Shown: positions 17,068 to 24,519 of the stretch, piece after piece
Layout of the letters: every line of letters starts with the position of its first letter
Position numbering within the stretch: position 1 is the stretch's first letter
NCBI GenBank assembly: GCA_015075325.1
Contig: JABTUP010000003.1
Span: 1-64,000 of the forward strand
From: Flavobacteriales bacterium
GTDB taxonomy: Bacteria; Bacteroidota; Bacteroidia; Flavobacteriales_E; Vicingaceae
DNA: 64,000 bases
Direction of reading: 5' to 3'
Program-made: the position numbers and the translations under genes
The notes under the pieces: generated by a model
Database searches by the model: none
What the model was told of the DNA's origin: nothing
What the model saw: only the letters and a program-made list of their open reading frames with translations

Positions 17068-17943
17068 ATGAAAATAGCCGTTTTTGGAGGTACAGGTTTT
17101 TTAGGAAGTTATTTAGTTACCGAACTATTAGAAAGAGGTTATGAAGTTTTTGCACTTGATATAAATGATTCAAGTTATATACCGAGCAATAATTTTATAA
17201 AAGCTGATATTTTAGACACCACTCTTTTATCTAACCTTTTCGAACAATATAAATTTGATGTGGTTTATAATTTAGCCGGATTTGCAAGCTTAGAAAAAGC
17301 AATTGAACATCCTATTTCGGCATTTCAATTAAATGTTATCGGAAACCTAAATATTATTGATTTATGTGTTAAACATCAAGTTAAACATTTTGTTTATGCA
17401 AGTAGTGCGTATGCAATGAGTAGCAAAGGTTCGTTTTATGGTTTATCCAAATTATCATCCGAAAAAATTGTTGAAGAATACAAAGAAAAATACAATTTAG
17501 ATTATACTATTTTGCGTTACGGTTCGCTTTACAGTGAACGCGATTTTGAAAATAATTACATTTTTAATTTAGTAAAAACAGCCATAAAAACTGGCGAAAT
17601 AAATCATGCCGGAGATGGTGAAGAAGTAAGAGAATATATTCATGCTTTTGATGCCGCAAAATTATCGGCAGATGTTATCGAAAACGATAATCTTAAAAAC
17701 AAACACCTAGTTTTAACAGGAGTTGAACGAATAAAACGCGGCGATTTATTTAAAATGATTAACGAAATTTTAGGTGAAAAACTAAAAATAAATTTATCAG
17801 CCGACGGTTATCAAAATCATTACAAATACACACCCTATAGCTTTACTGCAAAAACAAGTCAAAAACTTACTCCAAACCCTTATGTAGATATGGGTCAAGG
17901 ACTACTTTCTTGTATTCAAAAAGCTCACGAATTAATAAAATGA
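17068..17943 (+). CDS. NAD-dependent epimerase/dehydratase (extended SDR)
   Basis: A 291-residue Rossmann-fold enzyme with the GGTGFLGSYL nucleotide-binding loop at residues 7-16, the NLAGFAS segment, and the catalytic YGLSK (YxxxK) with an upstream serine in YASSAYAMSS. It resembles GalE/RmlB-like nucleotide-sugar epimerases and dehydratases, but the substrate cannot be read from the sequence. Its stop overlaps the next start (ATGA at 17940-17943), and it begins five bases after the aldolase stop. Confidence 0.88.
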   Translation: MKIAVFGGTGFLGSYLVTELLERGYEVFALDINDSSYIPSNNFIKADILDTTLLSNLFEQYKFDVVYNLAGFASLEKAIEHPISAFQLNVIGNLNIIDLCVKHQVKHFVYASSAYAMSSKGSFYGLSKLSSEKIVEEYKEKYNLDYTILRYGSLYSERDFENNYIFNLVKTAIKTGEINHAGDGEEVREYIHAFDAAKLSADVIENDNLKNKHLVLTGVERIKRGDLFKMINEILGEKLKINLSADGYQNHYKYTPYSFTAKTSQKLTPNPYVDMGQGLLSCIQKAHELIK

Positions 17944-18608
17944 GTAATACCATTTTTTTATCTTATCCGCTAAACGACAAAGCCTTTGGTTATGCCAATG
18001 GAAATCGTTTTAATCTAAAAAAAGTGCGAAGTATTTGCTGTGGTGATACCAGTAATAATTCCTCTTTTGAAATGCCAACACACTTCGGAACACACATCGA
18101 TTACCCTTACCACTTTGATGAAAAAGGTAAAAATTCGTCCGATTATTTAGCTCAAGACTTCGTTTTTTCGAAAATAGCGTGTATTTCAATTGAAGAAACC
18201 ATAATTGATGATTACCTCATCAAAAACAACCACTTAAATCTTTCCAAAATACCTTCAGAAACTGAATTATTGTTTATAAAAACCGGATTTTGTTATAAAA
18301 GATTATTACCCGAATATTGGGAATTTGGATATGGTTTTCACCCAGAAACTGCTGCCTTTTTAAAACAAAAATTACCCAATCTTAAAGCCGTTGCATTTGA
18401 TTTAATCTCACTAAATTCTTACCAACACAGAGAGCTGGGTAGAATTGCTCACAAAGAGTTTTTAAGCACCCAAAATATTTTAATAATTGAAGAAGTTAAT
18501 CTTCAAGAAATTACCGAAAAAACCATATTTAATGAAGTTATTATTGCTCCACTACTACTCGAAAAAGCCGATGGTGCACCAGTAACCATAATTGCAAAAA
18601 TACAATGA
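17940..18608 (+). CDS. Cyclase-family (kynurenine formamidase-like) metal hydrolase
   Basis: A 222-residue protein. The start at 17940 is chosen because it makes the ATGA overlap with the epimerase stop; an in-frame ATG at 17910 is possible but lies inside the epimerase. The family signature HFGTHIDYPYHF (HxGTHxDxPxH) supplies the metal-binding His and Asp residues, and HRELGRIAHKEFL carries the later conserved histidines. Family members hydrolyse amide, ester or lactone-like bonds. In this cassette it could deformylate or open a lactone of the acidic sugar; this is inference. It overlaps the next gene by four bases. Confidence 0.85.
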   Translation: MSNTIFLSYPLNDKAFGYANGNRFNLKKVRSICCGDTSNNSSFEMPTHFGTHIDYPYHFDEKGKNSSDYLAQDFVFSKIACISIEETIIDDYLIKNNHLNLSKIPSETELLFIKTGFCYKRLLPEYWEFGYGFHPETAAFLKQKLPNLKAVAFDLISLNSYQHRELGRIAHKEFLSTQNILIIEEVNLQEITEKTIFNEVIIAPLLLEKADGAPVTIIAKIQ

Positions 18609-19258
18609 AAATAAAAGCAATATTTTATGATTTTGATGGTGTAATCAAAGATTCGACTAACATTAAATCAAAAGCGTTTTACGATTTATACGCTCCATTT
18701 GGTGATGAAATTGCCAACAAAGTGGCAAAATACCATTTAGAAAATGGTGGAATTTCTCGATTCGAAAAAATAAAATATTTTCATCAGGAATTTTTAAAAA
18801 TCAACCTTTCCGAACAAGAAATAGCCGAATGGGCTGATAAATTTTCTGCTCTGGTTTTACAAAATGTAATTGAAAGCAATTACGTTTTTGGTGCTTTAGA
18901 AAGTATTAAAACACTTGCAAACCAGTACCAACAATTTATTATTACAGGAACACCTCAAAATGAAATTGAGTTTATCTGCGAAAAATCAAACATTTCAACC
19001 TACTTTGTAGAAATTTGTGGTTCACCTAAAAACAAAATATCGTGGTGTAACGAATTGATAAAAAAACATCAATTGAGCTCTAATGAAATCGTTTTTATTG
19101 GCGATGCAACAACCGATTTTGAAGCAGCAGAAGCATGCAAACTTCATTTTATTTTAAGAGAACACGAAGAAAACGAAAAACTATTTTCAACCAAAGATAT
19201 TGTTAAAGTTAAGGATTTAAATAACTTAGCCGAAGTTATAAAAAACAACCTCTCATGA
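18605..19258 (+). CDS. HAD-superfamily phosphatase
   Basis: A 217-residue HAD hydrolase of the phosphoglycolate-phosphatase/beta-phosphoglucomutase type. Motif I is YDFDGVIKDS (nucleophile Asp9, general acid Asp11), a helical cap covers about residues 15-90, motif II is ITGTP, a lysine in SPKNKISW is motif III, and FIGDATTDFEAA is motif IV. By analogy with KdsC or NeuB-pathway phosphatases it may remove phosphate from the aldol product before CMP activation. It overlaps both neighbours through ATGA junctions. Confidence 0.88.
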   Translation: MKIKAIFYDFDGVIKDSTNIKSKAFYDLYAPFGDEIANKVAKYHLENGGISRFEKIKYFHQEFLKINLSEQEIAEWADKFSALVLQNVIESNYVFGALESIKTLANQYQQFIITGTPQNEIEFICEKSNISTYFVEICGSPKNKISWCNELIKKHQLSSNEIVFIGDATTDFEAAEACKLHFILREHEENEKLFSTKDIVKVKDLNNLAEVIKNNLS

Positions 19259-20181
19259 AAGTAGCTGTTACATCTCCTTCATTTTCAAAACATACCGATT
19301 TAATTGAAAAAATGAACAAGGAATTTCCTGATGCAAAATTAAATACCAAAGGAGAAAAATTTTCTCAAACTTCATTAATCGATTATTTAAAAGGTTATGA
19401 AGCAGCAATAATAGGATTGGATGAAATTGACGATAAGGTATTGGCTCAACTTCCCGAGCTAAAAATTATTGCAAAATATGGTGTTGGGCTTAACAACATT
19501 GATATTGAAGCATGTAAAAAAAGAGGCGTAAAAATTGGTTGGACAGGAGGTGTTAACAAAACTTCAGTTGCCGAAATGGTTATTGCAAACGCACTTACAT
19601 TGTTAAGAAATATTTACCAAACAGCTAATTTATTGAGTGAAGGAAAATGGGAGAAAGATGGCGGGGAACAATTAAACAATAAAACTGTTGGAATTATTGG
19701 AGTTGGTCATATCGGAAAAGAAGTTGTTCGAATGTTAGCTCCTTTTAATTGCACTATTTTGGTAAACGACATCATCAATCAAGATGACTATTATAAAACA
19801 AACAATTTAATAAAATCATCTAAAGAAGACATCTTTAAAAATGCTGATGTAATTACAATTCACACTCCACTTACCGCTGAAACACAAAATTTACTAAACC
19901 AAAAAAGTTTCTTATTAATGAAACCAAATGCTGTAATTATTAATACCGCAAGAGGTGGAATTGTGAATGAAAATGATTTATTAGAAGCATTAAAAAGCAA
20001 TCGAATTAAAGCGGCAGCATTAGATGTGTACGAAGAAGAACCTCCAACCAACAGCGAATTATTAGCTCTTCCAAACTTAATTTGTACTCCGCATATTGGA
20101 GGCAATGCAAAAGAAGCTGTTTTTGCAATGGGCATGAGTGCTATAAACCATTTAATCGATTATAAATTAATAAATTTGTAG
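19255..20181 (+). CDS. D-2-hydroxyacid dehydrogenase (phosphoglycerate dehydrogenase-like)
   Basis: A 308-residue NAD-dependent dehydrogenase. The Rossmann loop GVGHIGKEVV lies near residue 150. The catalytic Arg is in NTARGGIVNENDL, the Glu in DVYEEEPP and the His in CTPHIGGNAKEA, the standard triad. It interconverts 2-keto acids and D-2-hydroxy acids. It lacks the C-terminal ACT domain of regulatory SerA enzymes. At the end of the cassette it may feed or reduce a keto acid in the same pathway. It overlaps the HAD gene by four bases. Confidence 0.9.
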   Translation: MKVAVTSPSFSKHTDLIEKMNKEFPDAKLNTKGEKFSQTSLIDYLKGYEAAIIGLDEIDDKVLAQLPELKIIAKYGVGLNNIDIEACKKRGVKIGWTGGVNKTSVAEMVIANALTLLRNIYQTANLLSEGKWEKDGGEQLNNKTVGIIGVGHIGKEVVRMLAPFNCTILVNDIINQDDYYKTNNLIKSSKEDIFKNADVITIHTPLTAETQNLLNQKSFLLMKPNAVIINTARGGIVNENDLLEALKSNRIKAAALDVYEEEPPTNSELLALPNLICTPHIGGNAKEAVFAMGMSAINHLIDYKLINL

Positions 20182-20197
20182 CCTAATATAACCGCTA

Positions 20198-21247
20198 ATG
20201 ATTAAAAAATTCTTTTCCATTAAAATTAAACGATACCTATCCATTTTTTTTCTATGGTTAAGAAAAACGCTTATTTCTGTTGATTCTATTTCAATAAACC
20301 CAATTAAAAAACCTGTTAGAAAAGCAATTAAAATTACCGATTACTTTTTAACTAAACTTTTTGGCTCAAATTTTATCGAATTTGAAGTTTCTTCTGCTTG
20401 TAATGCTCGATGTATTTTTTGTTTATATCCTGAAATTGTTAAATCGGGAAAACGATTAAAAAACATGGATACAGAAACTTTTGAAAAAGCACTCGAAAAC
20501 ATAAAACAAACTCACTATTCGTTGTTAAGCTTTACACCTACCACAGGCGATATTTTCATGAACAAAGATTGGTTTATTTATGTTGATAAAATTAGAGCAC
20601 TAAAAAACATTAAACAAATTTTCTTTTACTCCAATGCAATACTTTTAAATGAAGAAAATCAAGACAAATTGATTGAAATCTTAAAAAAAGATAAAACTCA
20701 CAAAATTTTTGCACTTCTATTTTCGGTTGGTGGCACCGATAGAGAAACCTACAACACCATGTTTGGAGTAGATAAATACGATGTGGTTAAAGAAAACATC
20801 AATAATTTTTTGAAAAAACTACAAGCAGAAGATATTATTGTAAAAGTTGGTTTAGAATTTAGATTACCAAAAGACACTAAACTCGACTTTAATAAAGCAA
20901 AATTATTATTCAATCAAACTGATTATGAATTTTGCTCCATCGATGTTTTGTACAAATACATGTATAACAACCACATAGCAAAACTCAACAATTTAGATTA
21001 TATGGTTGAAGTTAAAAACCCCAAAAGAGCCTGTTCATACCTACACAAAACAAGATATGCAGCTGATGGAGGAGTTTGGGCCGATGGTTGTATGATTTCT
21101 GAAATGCCCAATGACTATTCGCTAAAATTGGGAGAAGTATCAGATTCTATTGAATTAATTGAAAAAAATAGAAAAAAAATAATAACCGACTGGGAGCAAG
21201 AAAATAAAATTCCAAAACCTTGTCAGGGATGCTCGTTTTACAGATAA
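20198..21247 (+). CDS. Radical SAM protein with C-terminal cysteine cluster
   Basis: A 349-residue protein with CNARCIFC giving the CxxxCxxC iron-sulfur motif at Cys68, Cys72 and Cys75, preceded by FIEFEVSS. Near the C-terminus are KRACSYLHKT, GGVWADGCM and PCQGCSF, a second cysteine group similar to SPASM/Twitch regions. Radical SAM enzymes of this shape modify peptides, sugars or cofactors. Here it lies between the keto-acid cassette and a glycosyltransferase-like gene, so sugar modification is the favoured guess. It is followed two bases later by the DUF115-like gene. Confidence 0.85.
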   Translation: MIKKFFSIKIKRYLSIFFLWLRKTLISVDSISINPIKKPVRKAIKITDYFLTKLFGSNFIEFEVSSACNARCIFCLYPEIVKSGKRLKNMDTETFEKALENIKQTHYSLLSFTPTTGDIFMNKDWFIYVDKIRALKNIKQIFFYSNAILLNEENQDKLIEILKKDKTHKIFALLFSVGGTDRETYNTMFGVDKYDVVKENINNFLKKLQAEDIIVKVGLEFRLPKDTKLDFNKAKLLFNQTDYEFCSIDVLYKYMYNNHIAKLNNLDYMVEVKNPKRACSYLHKTRYAADGGVWADGCMISEMPNDYSLKLGEVSDSIELIEKNRKKIITDWEQENKIPKPCQGCSFYR

Positions 21248-21248
21248 A

Positions 21249-22043
21249 ATGATAAAAAAAACAATAAAAAAATACATTCCATCACTGTTTTTAAACCAGC
21301 CAGGATATTTTAAAAGAAGTGCTGGCGTGAAAGATTTTAAGGACAAATACAAAGGCAAACGATGTTTTATTGTTGGCAACGGACCTTCATTAAATCAATT
21401 GGATTTAAATCTGCTGAAAAACGAATACAGTTTTGCAGTAAATTCTATTTACTACAAAACTAAAGAAATGGGGTACAAACCTACATTTTATGTTGTAGAA
21501 GACCCTCATGTTATCCATGATAATATAAAGGAAATAAACAACTACAACTGCGATTACATGTTTTTTCCAGCAAAATTTAAATCGTTATTTAAAAAAGCTA
21601 AAAATCGATTTTTTCTAAACTTGGATTATTCTTTTTTTAATGATGTTAGCCCATATTTTGAAATACCACGTTTTTCGCAAGATTGTTCGCAAGAAGTTTT
21701 TTGTGGGCAATCAGTAACCATAGTAAACCTACAACTTGCTTATTACATGGGATTTACCGAGGTGTATTTAATAGGAATGGACTTTACTTACAACATACCA
21801 GAAAGTGCAAAAGTAAAAGGCAATGTTATTGAAAGTACTGAAGATGATGTGAATCATTTTCACCCAGATTACTTTGGAAAAGGAAAAAAATGGCACGACC
21901 CAAAACTACATAATGTGTTGAAAAGCTACAAATTAGCTAAATTAATGTATGAATTAGATAATAGAAAAGTAATCAACGCAACTTTTGGAGGTAAGCTAGA
22001 GGTTTTTGACAGAGTTGAGTATTCAAGTTTATTTAAAAAATAA
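21249..22043 (+). CDS. DUF115/MptE-like protein, candidate CMP-sugar glycosyltransferase
   Basis: This 264-residue protein has the core GKRCFIVGNGPSLNQLD, then FAVNSIYYK, a segment near FCGQSVTIVNLQLAYYMGF, and VYLIGMDFTY. A His-rich stretch (HFHPDYFGKGKKWHD) follows. The NGPSL and GMDF motifs are shared by DUF115 (6-hydroxymethylpterin pyrophosphokinase MptE-like), the DUF115 part of Maf flagellin glycosyltransferases, and GT42 sialyltransferases, several of which use CMP-nonulosonates. With a NeuA-like gene upstream, a transferase role is plausible but unproven. Its TAA stop overlaps the next ATG by one base. Confidence 0.75.
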   Translation: MIKKTIKKYIPSLFLNQPGYFKRSAGVKDFKDKYKGKRCFIVGNGPSLNQLDLNLLKNEYSFAVNSIYYKTKEMGYKPTFYVVEDPHVIHDNIKEINNYNCDYMFFPAKFKSLFKKAKNRFFLNLDYSFFNDVSPYFEIPRFSQDCSQEVFCGQSVTIVNLQLAYYMGFTEVYLIGMDFTYNIPESAKVKGNVIESTEDDVNHFHPDYFGKGKKWHDPKLHNVLKSYKLAKLMYELDNRKVINATFGGKLEVFDRVEYSSLFKK

Positions 22044-22390
22044 TGAAAGAAGAAGAATTAAAAAAAACGTGGGAGGAAGTCTATTTTTCAGAGAATTGTC
22101 ATGAAAAAGAAATTATTGATGATTTGCCCAATTTATTAAAAGGTTGTGAGGTATTTTTTGATATTGGTGCAAGTGGCGGACAATATACCTTTTTTGCAAA
22201 CAAAATTTTACAAAACAAAAACATTGTTGCAGTTGAAGCCGATCCTATTCGCTTCAACATTTTAAATAAAAGTTGTAAAGAGTGGGAATCTATTAATAAC
22301 AATAATATACAAGCTTTACATCGTGCTTTTTATGAAAAAGACGATGAGTTTATTGATTTTTACGTAACAGAATCGAATGTGAGACGATAA
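22043..22390 (+). pseudogene. FkbM-family methyltransferase, truncated to its N-terminal half
   Basis: The 115-residue product has the SAM-binding start of FkbM methyltransferases (FFDIGASGGQYTFFANK, then NIVAVEADPIRFNIL and DFYVTESN) and ends abruptly at NVRR. Full FkbM domains run to roughly 220-260 residues, so the C-terminal half is missing. The sequence immediately after is the N-terminus of an unrelated methyltransferase in another frame, as if a deletion had joined two genes at about 22379. It may still be translated. It is probably a remnant rather than a working enzyme; an assembly or sequencing error is the alternative. Confidence 0.7.
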
Positions 22391-22418
22391 AGTTTTAACT
22401 GGTTTTTCGGGGCATCGT

Positions 22419-23231
22419 ATGGTTCGTTTGCTTCAAAATGTTTCAAAAGTTCGATTAAACGACTCTACATGCTATGTTGAAGTTGGCGTTTTTCAAGGAT
22501 TAACATTACTTTCTGTTGCTAAAGAAGTTAAAAATGCTCCTGTTTATGGTATTGACAATTTTGCTTTTTTTGACAGAAATGGAAAAAATCTATCCATAGT
22601 AAATGAACGAACAAAAAAACTTCAACTTTCCAATGTAAACATCATAAATGAAGATTATGAAGATGCATTAGAAAATCTTGCTACACATATTGGCAATAAA
22701 AAAGTTGGGGTTTATTTTGTTGATGGACCTCACGATTACAGAAGTCAATTGATGTGTTTAGAACTTATTAAGCCATTTTTAGCAGAAGATGCCATTATTA
22801 TTATTGACGATTGTAATTATCGACATGTTCGACAAGCAAATAGGGATTTTTTGTTTAACAACAAAGAATTTAAATTGATGTTTGAATCGTACACCAAATG
22901 TCACCCGCTAAATTTAAATGATAACGAACGCAAAGAAGCGGAAAAAGACTTTTGGAATGGTGTTAATGTATTGGTTAAAGATTCTGGAAACAAGCTAAAA
23001 GAATCTTACCCTCCTACTCATCGAGATAGAACACTGTTTGAAAATGAACACATTATTCAAACATCAAAACATCCTGATGCTATTACACATTTATTACCAC
23101 TTTCTAATTATTTTGGTGGTTTTATAAAATCTTTATCTAAGAAAAAAGCTGCTCAACCTGGAAAGTTTAAAATGATGAACACCTATAGTGATGAATTACC
23201 AAAAAATCAGTTTAATTCTTCATTAAGTTAG
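22419..23231 (+). CDS. Class I SAM-dependent methyltransferase (Methyltransf_24-like), possibly 5'-damaged
   Basis: From the ATG at 22419 this encodes 270 residues. TCYVEVGVFQGLTLLSVAKEV and VYGIDNFAFFD form the SAM site, GVYFVDGPHDYRSQL and IIIDDCNYRHVRQ follow, as in cephalosporin-hydroxylase-like Methyltransf_24 proteins. Thirteen protein-like codons (DDKVLTGFSGHR and onward) precede the ATG in the same frame, back to an ATG-TGA pair at 22377-22382. The natural start may therefore have been 22377, now blocked by a stop at codon 2. Methylation of a glycan or its sugar is the likely role, given the locus. Confidence 0.75.
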   Translation: MVRLLQNVSKVRLNDSTCYVEVGVFQGLTLLSVAKEVKNAPVYGIDNFAFFDRNGKNLSIVNERTKKLQLSNVNIINEDYEDALENLATHIGNKKVGVYFVDGPHDYRSQLMCLELIKPFLAEDAIIIIDDCNYRHVRQANRDFLFNNKEFKLMFESYTKCHPLNLNDNERKEAEKDFWNGVNVLVKDSGNKLKESYPPTHRDRTLFENEHIIQTSKHPDAITHLLPLSNYFGGFIKSLSKKKAAQPGKFKMMNTYSDELPKNQFNSSLS

Positions 23232-23235
23232 TTTA

Positions 23236-24465
23236 ATGAGTACTCCATGGTATAAAATATTAGGCCCTGGATTACTTTATGCAGGAGCAGCAATTGGGGT
23301 ATCTCATCTTGTACAATCAACTAGAGCTGGAGCTGATTTTGGTTATGGATTGGTTTGGGCAATTTTTCTTGCAAACATTTTAAAATATCCATTTTTTCAG
23401 TTTGGCCCACGGTATGCAGCAGTTACCGGAAAAAGTTTACTTCATGGTTACTCGGAGTTGGGTAAATGGTCTATTTACTTATTTCTAATCATCACATTGG
23501 TAAGCATGTTTATTATTCAATCGGCAGTAACAGTTGTAACTGCTGGTATTGCATCCGAAATTAGTGGAATGCATATTGAACCTTGGTTAATGTCAACTTT
23601 ACTGTTATTAGTTTGTGTGTTAATTTTAATTATTGGCAGATACAAATGGTTAGATAGAAGTATGAAACTTATTATTGTACTATTAACCCTTTCAACTATT
23701 ATTGCACTAATTGCCTCATTAACAGGCAACGCCTCAAAATATGAAGAACATATGGTTTCTTTTACCTTCTCAAATAAAAACCACATGTTGTTTCTTATTG
23801 CTCTAATGGGATGGATGCCAGCACCCTTCGATCTTTCTGTGTGGCATTCGTTATGGACCGTTGAAAAAATAAAAGAACAACCCAACATTTCTCTAAAAGA
23901 AACGCTTTTAGATTTTAATATCGGATATTGGGGGACTTTAGTATTAGCTCTATTTTTTTTAGCTTTAGGTGCAACTACATTACATGGAACAGGAATTCAA
24001 TTAGAAGCTAACGGTGGAAAATTTGCTAATCAACTGATAAATATATACACCAACAATATTGGTAAATGGAGCTATTTTGTTATTGCCATTGCAGCTTTTA
24101 CCACCATGTTAAGTACAACGCTTACTTGTTTCGATGCACAACCTAGGGTTATTGCTTCGGTATACAAAATTTTAAATTCTAACAACAACGAAAATAAACT
24201 GTATTGGATTTGGCTTATTATTTTAGGACTTGGAGTAGTTATTATTACCGCTTTTTTTATGATTAATATGAAATCATTGGTAGACTTTGCAACTGTTGTA
24301 GCTTTTGTTTCATCTCCAATTATAGCCATATTAAATTATCTGGTTATTACGAGTAAAAACTTTCCTGAAAAATTTCAACCTAATTTATTTCTTAAGATTT
24401 TAAGCTGGTTGGGTATTATTTATTTCGTAGTATTTTCAGCCTATTTTATTTTTATAACATTATAA
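23236..24465 (+). CDS. Nramp-family transporter with altered metal-site motif
   Basis: A 409-residue membrane protein with about 11 hydrophobic segments and the Nramp frame GPGLLYAG...RAGADFGYGLVWAIFLANILKY. The canonical DPGN of the first membrane segment aligns with GVSH, and the MPHN-type motif of segment 6 reads MPAPFD. The residues that bind Mn2+ or Fe2+ in classical NRAMP/MntH are therefore not conserved. Related Bacteroidota proteins are usually named divalent metal transporters; the substrate here cannot be assumed. It starts only four bases after the methyltransferase gene, so it may be co-transcribed with the glycan locus. Confidence 0.8.
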   Translation: MSTPWYKILGPGLLYAGAAIGVSHLVQSTRAGADFGYGLVWAIFLANILKYPFFQFGPRYAAVTGKSLLHGYSELGKWSIYLFLIITLVSMFIIQSAVTVVTAGIASEISGMHIEPWLMSTLLLLVCVLILIIGRYKWLDRSMKLIIVLLTLSTIIALIASLTGNASKYEEHMVSFTFSNKNHMLFLIALMGWMPAPFDLSVWHSLWTVEKIKEQPNISLKETLLDFNIGYWGTLVLALFFLALGATTLHGTGIQLEANGGKFANQLINIYTNNIGKWSYFVIAIAAFTTMLSTTLTCFDAQPRVIASVYKILNSNNNENKLYWIWLIILGLGVVIITAFFMINMKSLVDFATVVAFVSSPIIAILNYLVITSKNFPEKFQPNLFLKILSWLGIIYFVVFSAYFIFITL

Positions 24466-24519
24466 GTTATAAATCGTTTGCTTTATGTACCTTTTTTTGC
24501 ATCTTTACGTATTAAGTTT

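Noticed and set aside
17910-17939. Earlier ATG for the cyclase-family gene
   Set aside because: It lies within the epimerase gene; the ATGA overlap at 17940 matches the coupling style of the following genes and fits the family N-terminus better.
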